From NCBI GenBank assembly GCA_002368155.1, contig AP018180.1, forward strand, positions 1-64,000: a stretch of DNA of 64,000 nucleotides, read 5' to 3'. This DNA comes from Nostoc carneum NIES-2107 (GTDB lineage Bacteria; Cyanobacteriota; Cyanobacteriia; Cyanobacteriales; Nostocaceae). This document shows positions 21,601-30,049 of the stretch, piece after piece. Made by a program: the position numbers and the translations under genes. The first letter of the stretch is position 1, and every line of letters starts with the position of its first letter. The notes under the pieces were generated by a model. The model was not told the DNA's origin. It was given only the letters and a program-made list of their open reading frames with translations, and did no database searches.

Positions 21601-24019
21601 CATCTCGATGTAAACTATACATGAGCGTATAGTTCGTATGCCAAGTATTTTCACACAATAAAGCGATACCAAGGGTGCAATAGTCCTGGGCGGCTTGATA
21701 AGCGGCGGAAAGTTTGGCTTTTTGTCCTGCTTTTAAATTGAGTGTAGCCAATTCTTGTTTCTGTTCATCTGTGGCGATCGCAGCTTTTCCCATATTCAGC
21801 TGGTTCACCAGGTCAAAAATCCGCTCTTCTTGTTCCTGTAGGGATAAGCCTTGTAACAACAATTGACCAATGCGGAAATGAGTATACTGCTTTTGCTCCT
21901 CTGGAATCAATGAGTATGCTGCTTGCTGAACCCGATCATGTAGGAATTTGTAGGTAACAATCTCGGAACCTTTCACCCCATCCTGCGATTCCCGCCCGAC
22001 ATAGAATTTATAAACTTCACTCTGGGGTAAAATTAGCCCTTCTTGTAAAGCTTTCCATAAAGCTGTAGCAGTTTCAGTTGGCGATTTTTCCCAAATAATT
22101 GCCAATGTCACTAAATCAAAAGAGTTACCAATACAAGCTGCAAATTTGAGAATTTCCTGTGTGGTTTCTGGCAATTTTTGTAACTGTAATGCCATAAATT
22201 CGACAACATCATCAGAAAGAGATAAGGCTTTTACTTCTGCAATGTCGCATTGCCAATTGCCTTCATGCAAATTAAATTTAATCAATTTATCTTCATAGAG
22301 TGCCTTGAGAAACTGGGTGCTAAAAAATGGATTTCCTTGAGTTTTTTGGTAAATTAATTGTGTTAATGGCTGGGCAATTTCGGATGAACAACTTAAGGTA
22401 TCAGCCACCAATTGATTTAAACTAGAGAGGCTCAAAGGTGCTAGGGTAATAGTATTGATAGTAGCTTGAGCTTTTCTAATTTCGTCTAAAGTAAATATTA
22501 AAGGATGGGCGGCGGAAACTTCATTATCTCGATAAGCACCAATTAATAATAAATATCCTCCATGCGATTCACCCATCAGTAATTCAATCAACTTCAGTGA
22601 TGCTGAATCTGCCCATTGTAAATCATCTAAAAACATCACTAAAGGATGTTCTTTAGTAGTGAAGACCTGGACAAATTGCTGAAATAATAAATTAAAGCGA
22701 TTTTGAGCCGCAGTTCCCGATAGCTTGGTTGCTGGTGGTTGATGTCCAATAATTCTTTCTAATTCGGGAATAACTTCAATAATTACCTGACCATTTTCAC
22801 CTAAAGCCGCTAAGATCTTAGTTTTCCAAATTTTGATTTGAGCATCGCTTTCTGTAATTAATTGCCTCATTAAATCACGGAAGGCTTGCACAAATGCGGA
22901 AAAAGGAATGTTGCGATTAAATTGGTCGTATTTACCTTTAATAAAATAACCGCATTGACGAACAATCGGTTTATGTACTTCGTTGACAACCGCAGTTTTG
23001 CCAATCCCAGAAAACCCTGCTACTAGCATCATTTCTGTTGTACCGTGACTAACACGCTCAAATGCTTGCAGCAAGTTTTCTACTTCGCTGTCTCTGCCAT
23101 ATAATTTATCAGGAATAATAAAGCGATCGCACACATCCCGTTGTGCAATTGGGAAACTCTCAATCTTGCCAGTTTCCTTTAGTTGAAGCAAACACTTTTC
23201 TAAATCAAATTTTAGCCCTAATGCACTCTGATAGCGATTCTCAGCATTTTTCGCCATCAATTTGTTCACAATTTCTGAGAGTACAGGAGGAATTTTTGGG
23301 TTAATTGTATCTGCTAAAGGCGCAGTTTTCGCAATATGACAATGTACCAACTCCATTGCATCTTGGGTTGTAAATGGTAATTCTCCAGTTAGTAATTCAT
23401 AAAAACTGACACCCAAGGAATAAAAATCAGTGCGATAATCAATTCCCCGATTCATCCGTCCAGTTTGTTCTGGAGAAATATAACCTAATGTCCCTTCCAA
23501 CACATTAGGACTAATTAAAGTTTGCGTTTCTCTTGGTAGTAAAGATGCAATACTAAAGTCAATTAATTTTACCTGTTGCGTTTCCGGGTTAATCAGGATA
23601 TTGGCAGGTTTAATATCTTTATGAATAATCCGCTCGTGATATAGAATATCTAAGGTGTCGCAGAGTGCGATCGCAATCTTTAAAAATTCCTCTAGAGAGA
23701 TGCCACCTAAAGTTTCTACCTTAGCAAAATCCTTCAGAGAAATTCCCCCAAAGTCTTCCATTACCAACGCATAGCCATTTTGGTAAGGTTCCAAGCTATA
23801 GGTTTGGATGATACTAGGGTAGTTGAGATTTTTGGCGATTGTATATTGATTGCGAAACTGCACTATTTCGCCAAAACTGGGGTAAGCATTTTTAAGCAGC
23901 TTGATGACTACACCCAAAGAGTCAGCCTCTCGAACTGCGCGATAAACTAGAGTTCTGGAACCGTTGTAGAGTTCTGCACCAATCTGATATCCGGGAATAC
24001 TAACTACTGTGCTAAGCAT
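18605..24019 (-). CDS. giant Ser/Thr kinase - AAA ATPase - GAF - histidine kinase (paralog 3)
   Basis: Hybrid sensor of about 1,804 residues with the same order as paralog 2: Ser/Thr kinase-like domain (GYQIGAELYNGSRT head, HKDIKPANILI, DFS), AAA ATPase (GFSGIGKT, MFLDDLQWAD), helical middle, GAF (about 1363-1506), and histidine kinase with His1552. Its head is the most divergent of the three, and a short insertion in the kinase domain (KVETLGGISLEEF) repeats the preceding GGISL motif. The histidine kinase core is almost identical, including at the DNA level, to paralog 2, but its last 20 or so codons instead resemble the receiver-kinase at 6619-7905. It is the first gene of the array in transcription order. 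The middle region shares only scattered residues with the other two. Confidence 0.93.
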   Translation of the reverse strand: MLSTVVSIPGYQIGAELYNGSRTLVYRAVREADSLGVVIKLLKNAYPSFGEIVQFRNQYTIAKNLNYPSIIQTYSLEPYQNGYALVMEDFGGISLKDFAKVETLGGISLEEFLKIAIALCDTLDILYHERIIHKDIKPANILINPETQQVKLIDFSIASLLPRETQTLISPNVLEGTLGYISPEQTGRMNRGIDYRTDFYSLGVSFYELLTGELPFTTQDAMELVHCHIAKTAPLADTINPKIPPVLSEIVNKLMAKNAENRYQSALGLKFDLEKCLLQLKETGKIESFPIAQRDVCDRFIIPDKLYGRDSEVENLLQAFERVSHGTTEMMLVAGFSGIGKTAVVNEVHKPIVRQCGYFIKGKYDQFNRNIPFSAFVQAFRDLMRQLITESDAQIKIWKTKILAALGENGQVIIEVIPELERIIGHQPPATKLSGTAAQNRFNLLFQQFVQVFTTKEHPLVMFLDDLQWADSASLKLIELLMGESHGGYLLLIGAYRDNEVSAAHPLIFTLDEIRKAQATINTITLAPLSLSSLNQLVADTLSCSSEIAQPLTQLIYQKTQGNPFFSTQFLKALYEDKLIKFNLHEGNWQCDIAEVKALSLSDDVVEFMALQLQKLPETTQEILKFAACIGNSFDLVTLAIIWEKSPTETATALWKALQEGLILPQSEVYKFYVGRESQDGVKGSEIVTYKFLHDRVQQAAYSLIPEEQKQYTHFRIGQLLLQGLSLQEQEERIFDLVNQLNMGKAAIATDEQKQELATLNLKAGQKAKLSAAYQAAQDYCTLGIALLCENTWHTNYTLMYSLHRDGSEAAYLCSHFDQAEALYREALTYAQTPLDQAIIYRVQMTQYQLQGRNAEAIAIQRQSLQLLGWTMPQAQETIQASLDAEIATVQQFLAQHTIESILAAAKMQDANIAEILRILQILFYAAWLDGQSTLALLALAKMTTLSLQYGNSDMSPFGYVGYGLIANGVLKDCATAYQFGEMAVQLCEQFDNADVRGMTNFLFAADVHSWSRSIREADQYYNNAYKYGMEAGNWLTVGFMMMQSGSDRLTYGKNLEDLYAIAQNHAAFMAHIKSLDNLDALIAGVIQPIRNLLGLTKTRFTFDDDSFNEAQYLQKYHNSPYNLAWLYSVKIRHAYLFDDKIAYPHLIPQLSIIENTIASHAKVPSSVFYVALMHLALAETATENTEKQRHWQALIPLEERLNLWAKACPENILHKCLLIQAEKARINKEKTQAIELYEQAISQAQANEYGYEEALANELAAKFYLDWGKKKVAAGYMQEAYYCYARWGAKAKTDDLEKRYQQLLQPILQQQKFGLDPLETIATNISTSTSSSTCTVKSTISDILDLNSVLKAAQAISSSLELDELIAKLTLIILENSGAQKSVVILPQEHQWQVQALTFIDYKSPLQTEVKTILDSQSIDTCQHIPRNLINYVKNTQETVVMNNCQTNIPGLLGEYMLQHQPQSVLCTPIINQGHLLGIIYLENSLTSGVFTQERLQTIKMIASQAAISIENARLYQQAQQALQDLQQAQLQIVQSEKMSALGNLVAGVAHEMNNPLGFIAASLVQAQPTLNDIVNHLNLYQQNFTEPGEEILDHADEIDLEYSLKDLPKMIASMTMACDRLKNISTSLRTFSRADKDYKVPFNIHEGIDSTILILKHRLKANEQRPAIEVITNYGELPLVECFPGQLNQVFMNILANAIDALDEFNQGRKFAEIQANPNQITVTTSVVDKKVKIAIADNGKGMTASVKDKIFDHLFTTKAVGKGTGLGLAIARQIVEETHDGKLYCQSFISEGTEFIIEIPV

Positions 24020-24045
24020 ACTGTCGCATTTTTAAGACCTCAGCA

Positions 24046-24060
24046 TTTATTATTCCCAGT
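24046..24060 (-). promoter_or_regulatory. shared TGGGAATA motif upstream of paralog 3
   Basis: The coding strand reads ACTGGGAATAATAAA, about 30-40 bases before the start codon at 24019. Confidence 0.4.
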
Positions 24061-24281
24061 TAGTGACAGTAAATAATTGATTATTGACTAAATAGTTATT
24101 ATCAAACGCTTCATTAATGCAAAACTAAAAATGCTTTAGCGTTCTTTTATTTTCGTAAATAAACTAATGATCAGACTATAATTTTGCAAAAATTTGTTAA
24201 TAACTTCTATGTAATAGTGGAAGTTAGAAAAAGTTGACTGCTTCTCTAAGTGAAAGTAATTACAACTGGTTGCTGAATTGG

Positions 24282-24320
24282 TAAAACCGGGGAGATATTC
24301 AGTAATTTTCATGTCTCCCC
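24282..24320 (-). terminator. putative terminator after superoxide dismutase
   Basis: GGGGAGA and TCTCCCC arms (24289-24295 and 24314-24320) form a hairpin on the minus strand. It is followed by GGTTTTACC, so the T tract is weak. It lies 11 bases beyond the stop codon of the superoxide dismutase gene. Confidence 0.5.
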
Positions 24321-24331
24321 ATTACATTTAT

Positions 24332-25087
24332 CTAAGCGAACTTACTAGCAGCAGCAAAGCGCTTATTAATCTCATCCCAATTAACCACATTCCACCACGC
24401 TTCTAAATAGTCAGCACGGCGGTTTTGGTAGTTGAGATAATAGGCGTGTTCCCAAACATCATTGCCTAAAATCGGGTATTTACCTTGGCTTAAAGGAGTG
24501 TCTTGATTGGCTGTAGTAGTTACTTCCAACTTGCCATTTTTGTTGCGAACTAGCCAAACCCAACCACTACCAAATTGACCTGCACCCGCTTCATTAAATT
24601 GTTTTTTGAAAGCTGCAAAATTACCGAAATTCTGATTTATAGCAGTTGCGATCGCCCCTGTAGGTTCACCACCACCTTTAGGCTTCATAATTTGCCAAAA
24701 CATCGAGTGATTGACATGACCGCCGCCATTATTGCGTACAGTTTTGCGAATATCTGCGGGTACTTTGTCAAGTTGACGTAACAGTTCTTCAACAGTTTGA
24801 CCCTTGAGTTGTGGATGTTTCTCCAACGCTGCATTCAAGTTTTTCACATAAGCTGCATGATGCTTATCGTGATGAAACTGCATAGTTTTAGCATCAATAT
24901 GTGGTTCCAGCGCATCATAGGCATAAGGCAGAGGCGGTAATTGAATTGCCCCTTTAGTATCTGATTTTGGTTCCGCAGGTGTTGGGTTTTCGCTAGGAGA
25001 ATTTTCCGCCAAAGCGCAAGCTTCCAGTGCAAAAGTACCTACACCCGCACCAACTAAAAACAAGAAATGGCGACGATTGATACTCAT
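24332..25087 (-). CDS. sodA: manganese superoxide dismutase with Tat/lipoprotein-type leader
   Basis: Dismutates superoxide to hydrogen peroxide and oxygen. In the 251-residue protein numbered from MSINRRHF, the metal ligands are His72 (in QFHHDKHH), His127 ([11 protein letters not shown]), Asp210 and His214 (DVWEHAYY). Gln195 in TTANQD is the outer-sphere Gln position typical of Mn rather than Fe enzymes. The leader has a twin-arginine motif (NRRHFLFL), a hydrophobic stretch and a Cys in ALEAC. This suggests Tat export, perhaps lipidation; Glu before Ala is unusual for a lipobox. The cyanobacterial Mn enzyme is known to be membrane-bound on the periplasmic or lumenal side. The frame opens upstream at a TTG (25105), but the ATG at 25087 gives the canonical leader. 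Confidence 0.93.
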   Translation of the reverse strand: MSINRRHFLFLVGAGVGTFALEACALAENSPSENPTPAEPKSDTKGAIQLPPLPYAYDALEPHIDAKTMQFHHDKHHAAYVKNLNAALEKHPQLKGQTVEELLRQLDKVPADIRKTVRNNGGGHVNHSMFWQIMKPKGGGEPTGAIATAINQNFGNFAAFKKQFNEAGAGQFGSGWVWLVRNKNGKLEVTTTANQDTPLSQGKYPILGNDVWEHAYYLNYQNRRADYLEAWWNVVNWDEINKRFAAASKFA

Positions 25088-25159
25088 AAAAAATTTTGCA
25101 GCCAATGAATAAAATTACTAGACAGCTTTTATTGTCGTAGATTCAGGCTGCAAAAGGAT

Positions 25160-25350
25160 GAGAATTGGGCATTGGTAATGGGTAATGGGTAATGGGTAAT
25201 GAGTAATGGGTAATGAGTAATGAGTAATAGGAATGTTTAATTTATTCTTTTTCCCCCTGCACCCTCTCCCCCCAATCCCCAAAGGGGGCCCCGAGTCCCC
25301 AATCCCCAGTCCCCAATCCCCAATCCCCAGTCCCCAGTCCCCAATCCCCA
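25160..25350. repeat. tandem heptanucleotide repeats (GGTAATG and CCCCAAT/CCCCAGT types)
   Basis: Two blocks are seen: about eight GGTAATG/GAGTAAT units at 25,160-25,232, then repeated CCCCAATCCCCAGT units with an embedded AAGGGGGCCCCGAG core at 25,268-25,350. The core block is the inverted counterpart of the element at bases 1-56. Reading frames through it are low-complexity artefacts. Confidence 0.9.
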
Positions 25351-25358
25351 ATCCCTAA

Positions 25359-26780
25359 TTACCCAAAATGCTTAATAATTGCATCGGCAAATTCAGAACA
25401 CTTTAATGGCTGTACTTGTGGTTCGAGTAAACGTGCTAAATCGTAGGTGACTTGACGATTGGCGATCGCATTTCCTAAGCCTTTCTTGATCAGGTCTGCG
25501 GCTTCTTGCCAACCCATAAACTCTAGCATCATCACACCCGACAAGATTACCGAACCGGGATTGATTCGATCTAAGCCGGCGTGTTTGGGTGCAGTACCGT
25601 GGGTTGCTTCAAAGATGGCGCAGGAATCGCCAATATTTGCCCCTGGCCCCATTCCTAAGCCGCCCACAATGGCAGCAGCCGCATCGGATAGGTAATCGCC
25701 GTTTAAATTCATGGTCGCCAGAATCGAATATTCATCGGGTCTGGTTTGGATTTGTTGAAAAATACTGTCAGCAATCCGGTCATTGACCATGATTTTATCT
25801 TTCCACTTGCCGTTGCCGTGGCTGTCCCAAATTGTGTTAAGAACAGTTTCAACTTCCTTGACAATTTGCGCTTGTTTCTCTGGAGTTAGGGCATCAAATC
25901 CTGGGTCAACTTGACGGGCGTTGTCTTCTAAGGAAAGATTGGGGTTTTTCTCCTTATTACTTAAAATCCAAGATTCCCGTTCGGTGACCGTTTCTTGGCG
26001 AAATTCGGTGGTTGCTAGTTCATAACCCCAATCACGGAAAGCGCCTTCGGTGTATTTCATGATGTTGCCCTTATGCACCAAAGTCACCTGTTGCTTGTTT
26101 TTGGGCAATAACAAGGCGTGTTTGATAGCACGGCGGACTAAACGCTGGGAACCCTTTTTACTAATGGGTTTGATGCCAATACCAGCATCGAGGGGTATCT
26201 GCTTTTTCCCATGTTCTGGGGTGGCGGGGATCAATTCTTCATTGAGAATTTTAATTAAGCGATCGGCAATTTCCGTACCTTGTCGCCACTCAATCCCCAA
26301 ATAAATATCTTCTGTGTTTTCCCGATAAACAATCACATCTAGCTTTTCGGGATTTTTGTGGGGTGAGGGTGTACCTGCATAGTAGCGGCAAGGACGCACG
26401 CAAGCATATAGGTCAAAAATTTGTCTAAGAGCCACATTTAAAGACCGAATACCGCCCCCCACAGGAGTGGTCAAAGGGCCTTTAATAGCAACACCATATT
26501 CTTGAATAGCTGTGAGAGTATCTTGGGGTAAATACTGATATGTGCCGTATAAATCGCAAGCTTCATCCCCAGCGTAAACCTTAAACCAACTAATTTGACG
26601 CTTACCGTTATATGCCTTTGCTACCGCCGCATCCAGTACTTTTTGGGTAGCAGGCCAGATATCTATCCCCGTTCCATCGCCTCGGATAAAGGGGATAATT
26701 GGGTTATCAGGGACAACAGGCTCACCATTCTTAAAGGTAATTTTTTCACCCTTTGTCGGGGGGGTAATCTTGTCGTACAT
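25359..26780 (-). CDS. icd: NADP-dependent isocitrate dehydrogenase
   Basis: Converts isocitrate to 2-oxoglutarate and CO2, reducing NADP. In cyanobacteria this supplies the 2-oxoglutarate used for ammonium assimilation and nitrogen-status sensing. The 473-residue protein has the N-terminal [16 protein letters not shown], the substrate-loop region [27 protein letters not shown], and the C-terminal [17 protein letters not shown] and [11 protein letters not shown] motifs of the family. The start is set at ATG 26780 ([13 protein letters not shown]). An in-frame extension to 26828 is encoded by GGCATGG repeats and is not credible. Length and motifs are normal. Confidence 0.96.
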   Translation of the reverse strand: MYDKITPPTKGEKITFKNGEPVVPDNPIIPFIRGDGTGIDIWPATQKVLDAAVAKAYNGKRQISWFKVYAGDEACDLYGTYQYLPQDTLTAIQEYGVAIKGPLTTPVGGGIRSLNVALRQIFDLYACVRPCRYYAGTPSPHKNPEKLDVIVYRENTEDIYLGIEWRQGTEIADRLIKILNEELIPATPEHGKKQIPLDAGIGIKPISKKGSQRLVRRAIKHALLLPKNKQQVTLVHKGNIMKYTEGAFRDWGYELATTEFRQETVTERESWILSNKEKNPNLSLEDNARQVDPGFDALTPEKQAQIVKEVETVLNTIWDSHGNGKWKDKIMVNDRIADSIFQQIQTRPDEYSILATMNLNGDYLSDAAAAIVGGLGMGPGANIGDSCAIFEATHGTAPKHAGLDRINPGSVILSGVMMLEFMGWQEAADLIKKGLGNAIANRQVTYDLARLLEPQVQPLKCSEFADAIIKHFG

Positions 26781-26794
26781 ACATACACTCCTAA

Positions 26795-26905
26795 TTGATA
26801 AATACTTTGGGCATGGGGCATGGGGCATAGGGCATAGGGCATTGCTAATTCTTTCTCTTTCCTAATCCCCAATCCCCGATCCCTAGTCCCCAATCCCCAA
26901 TCCCA
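26795..26905. repeat. GGCATGG/GGCATAG and CCCCAAT tandem repeats upstream of icd
   Basis: Several GGCATGG or GGCATAG heptamers are followed by CCCCAATCCC units. They create a false N-terminal extension of icd. Confidence 0.85.
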
Positions 26906-27095
26906 GCCTTTGCAGCACAGATTTCCCCCTACTTTCCTTGTACAGTATTTAGGGCTAAGGTGTGGGATTGAGTGAAATCAGCGCTATTTTGTACGATCAA
27001 AAATAGTAAACTACTTTTCGCTATCAGTGTTTAATCTTTAAGAACACCCGATAGCCGATCGCATTTTCAAACTCCCACTACAACGAGTAATTGGC

Positions 27096-27809
27096 ATGAC
27101 AGACCCAATGATTGTATCAGGCACTGCTAATGACATCGACTCCCTCCGAAGAACGCTAATCGCTGGGTCTCTTCAAGTCCAACAGCAAACAATCCCAAAG
27201 TTAGCTGAGTTGGGTGATGCGGGATTAGATGTATTGATGGAATTTTTACAGAAACGTAGTGATACCCCAGCGACTTGGATTGATGGCAAGGCCTATCAAG
27301 TACTCTACAACTCTGATGCACCTAAAGCCAAAGAATTTTTGCTTTCCCATTTTCCTGAGGGAATTGTACCTCTAAAATCAGATTGTGGGATTAATTACAA
27401 TTCCTTGCAACAATTACTTGCCGCCCAAGACTTCCAAGCAGCTGATCGCGTAACTATCGAAAAAATGTGTGAACTAGCAGGGCCAACGGCATTACAAAGA
27501 AAATGGTTGTATTTTACCGAAGTAGAAAATTTTCCCTCGGTTGACTTACATACTATTAATAATCTGTGGTTAGTTCACTCGGAAGGCAAGTTTGGGTTTT
27601 CCGTTCAGCGAGAAATCTGGTTAGGTTTAGGTAAAAATTGGGACAATTTCTGGTCAAAAATTCATTGGAAAAATGGCAATAACTGGACTAGATACCCTCA
27701 TGAATTTACCTGGGATTTAAGCGCACCTAGAGGTCACTTACCCCTTTCTAATCAACTACGCGGAGTACGAGTCATTGCTTCGTTATTTGCTCATCCTGCG
27801 TGGAAGTAG
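27096..27809 (+). CDS. gun4: GUN4, Mg-chelatase activator / porphyrin-binding protein
   Basis: Protein of 237 residues with an N-terminal helical repeat-like domain (about 1-90) and a C-terminal GUN4 domain (about 95-235). The latter has LCELAGP-type (here MCELAGPTALQRKWLYFTEV), FPSVDLHTINNLW, GKFGFSVQREIW and FTWDLSAPRGHLPL motifs. GUN4 binds protoporphyrin IX and Mg-protoporphyrin and stimulates the Mg-chelatase ChlH subunit, the entry to chlorophyll synthesis. The match extends over the full length of the cyanobacterial protein as I remember it, so this is the true gun4 rather than a GUN4-domain fusion. It stands alone, divergent from icd. Confidence 0.95.
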   Translation: MTDPMIVSGTANDIDSLRRTLIAGSLQVQQQTIPKLAELGDAGLDVLMEFLQKRSDTPATWIDGKAYQVLYNSDAPKAKEFLLSHFPEGIVPLKSDCGINYNSLQQLLAAQDFQAADRVTIEKMCELAGPTALQRKWLYFTEVENFPSVDLHTINNLWLVHSEGKFGFSVQREIWLGLGKNWDNFWSKIHWKNGNNWTRYPHEFTWDLSAPRGHLPLSNQLRGVRVIASLFAHPAWK

Positions 27810-27956
27810 TCATCAGGCCAATTTTGGATTAATGAATTTTAGATTTTAGATTTTGGATTTTGGAGTAACATCTTAAATAATCTAAAAATTCTCTAAGTAT
27901 CCAGCAAAAATCATTCATCCAATTTGGTATCAGTCATCAGTCCTCAATTATCACAA

Positions 27957-28000
27957 TCAAGGACAAATGACCAAGGACAAATGACCAAGGACAAACTACA
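27957..28000. repeat. AAGGACAAATGACC tandem repeat
   Basis: Two to three copies of a 14-base unit lie directly before the ABC ATPase start codon. They give a false N-terminal extension to that gene. Confidence 0.8.
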
Positions 28001-28004
28001 AACA

Positions 28005-29111
28005 ATGGCAAACGTCCGTTTAGAAGACATCAAACGTAGATTTAACAACGTAACTGCTATCGAGGATATTTCTTTTGAAATTCCCGATGGCGAGTTTTGG
28101 GTTTTAGTAGGGCCTTCTGGTTGTGGGAAGTCTACAATTTTGCGAACGATCGCCGGTTTAGAAACAGCCACCTCCGGGAAACTCTTTATTGGCGATCGCT
28201 TGATGAATAATATCCCAGCTAGACAGCGGGATGTAGCGATGGTTTTCCAAAACTATGCCCTTTATCCCCACATGACGGTGGCGGAAAACATCGCTTTTGG
28301 GATGCAGATGAGGAAGGTTGACCGCAAGGTAATTCAAGATAGAGTGTTAAATGTAGCGCGATCGCTTTCCCTGGAACATTTGCTAGATCGCAAACCCAAA
28401 CAACTTTCTGGGGGACAACAACAACGGGTAGCATTAGGAAGAGCGATCGCGCGTCAACCGCAAGTCTTTTTACTCGATGAACCTTTGTCTAATTTAGATG
28501 CCCAATTACGAGATGATACAAGGGCAGAGTTAAAGCAGCTGCATCAAAATGTGGGAATTACCACGGTATATGTAACTCACGATCAAGTTGAAGCAATGAC
28601 TTTAGCAGATCAAATTGTCGTACTGAATCGTGGACGCATTCAACAAATTGGCGATCCACAAAGCATTTATGCCAATCCCGCTAATCAAATGGTGGCATCT
28701 TTTTTAGGCAATCCACCCATGAATATTTTGCCTGCGATCGCTCAGTATGAAGGTTTTAATGTTAGCGGACAGTTATTAGAAATTCCCACAACTTTACAAG
28801 CTAAATTACAACTGCATCAAGGAAAAAGTGTGGATTTGGGCATTCGTCCAGAGCATATTACCATCAACACAGATTCAGCAGTTACCAGCGAAAACTCTGC
28901 ACTATTATCTGTGGAAGTCAAGGTGGTAGAACCATTGGGAAGAGAAACTTTAATTCGGGCCAGTGTACCTGATTCATCAGTACTGCTGAATGTCCAGGTA
29001 GGTGGTGCGGTGCGTTTACATCCAGGCGATCGCCTTTCCCTAAAACTCGATTTGAATCACTTATTTGTGTTTGATTCTACTACTGGTGACAGGATATTTC
29101 CAGGAAAATAA
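28005..29111 (+). CDS. ABC transporter ATP-binding protein, MalK/UgpC type
   Basis: Cytoplasmic ATPase of 368 residues from ATG 28005 (MANVRLEDIKRRF). It has Walker A GPSGCGKST at about 36-44, the signature LSGGQQQRVALGRA, Walker B VFLLDEPLSNLD, and the H-loop VTHDQ. A C-terminal TOBE/OB domain (about 240-368, with LGIRPEHI) is typical of importers of the carbohydrate/glycerol-3-phosphate family. No permease or binding-protein gene lies nearby, so it probably energises a transporter encoded elsewhere, as one such ATPase often serves several systems. An in-frame extension to 27924 is repeat-derived and rejected. Confidence 0.9.
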   Translation: MANVRLEDIKRRFNNVTAIEDISFEIPDGEFWVLVGPSGCGKSTILRTIAGLETATSGKLFIGDRLMNNIPARQRDVAMVFQNYALYPHMTVAENIAFGMQMRKVDRKVIQDRVLNVARSLSLEHLLDRKPKQLSGGQQQRVALGRAIARQPQVFLLDEPLSNLDAQLRDDTRAELKQLHQNVGITTVYVTHDQVEAMTLADQIVVLNRGRIQQIGDPQSIYANPANQMVASFLGNPPMNILPAIAQYEGFNVSGQLLEIPTTLQAKLQLHQGKSVDLGIRPEHITINTDSAVTSENSALLSVEVKVVEPLGRETLIRASVPDSSVLLNVQVGGAVRLHPGDRLSLKLDLNHLFVFDSTTGDRIFPGK

Positions 29112-29195
29112 CTGTGATTGTACCGATAATACGTACTAAGTTAACAATAAAATTTGTCCCAATTAGATGAGTTAGTTTATTTGCCAACTCCATCA

Positions 29196-29858
29196 TTACA
29201 GTTTATTTGGGTCAATTCCTTGCTGTTGTAATTTTGCTAATAAACTTTGCAATTGTTCTTCTGGGGTTTGGTATCTATTATTATGTTCGTCATACCAAAA
29301 AAGCCATTCTCGGATTCTTCCTTGATAAATACCTTGTTCCCGTCCAATACCCAAACTAATTTCCGGCATCCAAACTTTATCGCCTGGTTGTAAAATGTAT
29401 TTACCTTCAACTAAGCGATAAACTTCTAACCGTTGGCGTTTACGTCTTAGCCGCGTTGGTGCATAGATAACGTAATATAAAATACCTAATTCGGCATAAT
29501 CAATTTTTTTCTGTTCATATTCGCCGTTATAAGTTTGAGAAACTACTTCCAAAGCTAAAATTGGTGGAATTCCATCTTCTTCCCAAAATACATAGCTGGA
29601 ACGTCCATTTTCACCAACAAAACGTTCTACATCCAAACTCAAAAATCCATCGGGGACTATGGCAGGTTTTAATGGTGAATAATAAATTCCCATGTTGATA
29701 CCGAAAAACCAATCATCGCGGTTTTGCCAAATCGCAGCTAAGATGGCTAACAATAAATTGGGAATTAATATTTGCAGCTCATTATCCACAGGGGTATCAT
29801 CAGAATCTGGTAATTCTGCCGATGAAGGTAGGCATTCTAAAGGATTGTAGTTATACAT
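29196..29858 (-). CDS. Uma2 family (DUF820) putative nuclease-fold protein
   Basis: Protein of 220 residues with the features of the Uma2/DUF820 PD-(D/E)XK-like fold: VPDGFLSL (acidic position), ILALEVVSQT (Glu), and KKIDYAELGILYYVIY (Lys and Tyr). It has a charged C-terminus ending LQQQGIDPNKL. Cyanobacterial genomes carry dozens of such genes, and no activity or partner is established for most. It is a single gene with its own spacers. The function is unproven; the fold assignment is secure from the motifs. Confidence 0.85.
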   Translation of the reverse strand: MYNYNPLECLPSSAELPDSDDTPVDNELQILIPNLLLAILAAIWQNRDDWFFGINMGIYYSPLKPAIVPDGFLSLDVERFVGENGRSSYVFWEEDGIPPILALEVVSQTYNGEYEQKKIDYAELGILYYVIYAPTRLRRKRQRLEVYRLVEGKYILQPGDKVWMPEISLGIGREQGIYQGRIREWLFWYDEHNNRYQTPEEQLQSLLAKLQQQGIDPNKL

Positions 29859-29947
29859 AATACCTTGGTAGTTAACAATTATCAGTTAACAGTCATCAAA
29901 ACAAGCTCATTTGTCCTCCTTACATTTAAGGGTAACTCAGTATTATG

Positions 29948-29982
29948 TAGGATGTGTTACGGCTGAAGCCTAACACATCAAA
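29948..29982. repeat. short inverted repeat (GATGTGTTA / TAACACATC)
   Basis: GATGTGTTA at 29951-29959 and TAACACATC at 29971-29979 form a perfect 9-bp stem with an 11-base loop. This is a common intergenic palindrome type in Nostocales. No T tract follows, so it is not a clear terminator. Confidence 0.7.
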
Positions 29983-30049
29983 CCTTGAGTTAAATGCGCG
30001 TTATACTAGCGCTAAGTGAATTTTAAAAATCAAATATGAATTCTCTAAA

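Larger units (their letters stand above)
24020..24331. other. spacer between the kinase array and the superoxide dismutase
   Basis: AT-rich, with no gene visible. It holds the TGGGAATA motif next to paralog 3 and the hairpin listed separately at the superoxide dismutase end. Confidence 0.5.

Noticed and set aside
25118-25351. Minus-strand frame with GIGDWGL repeats
   Set aside because: It is a translation of the GGGGATT and GGTAATG repeat blocks.
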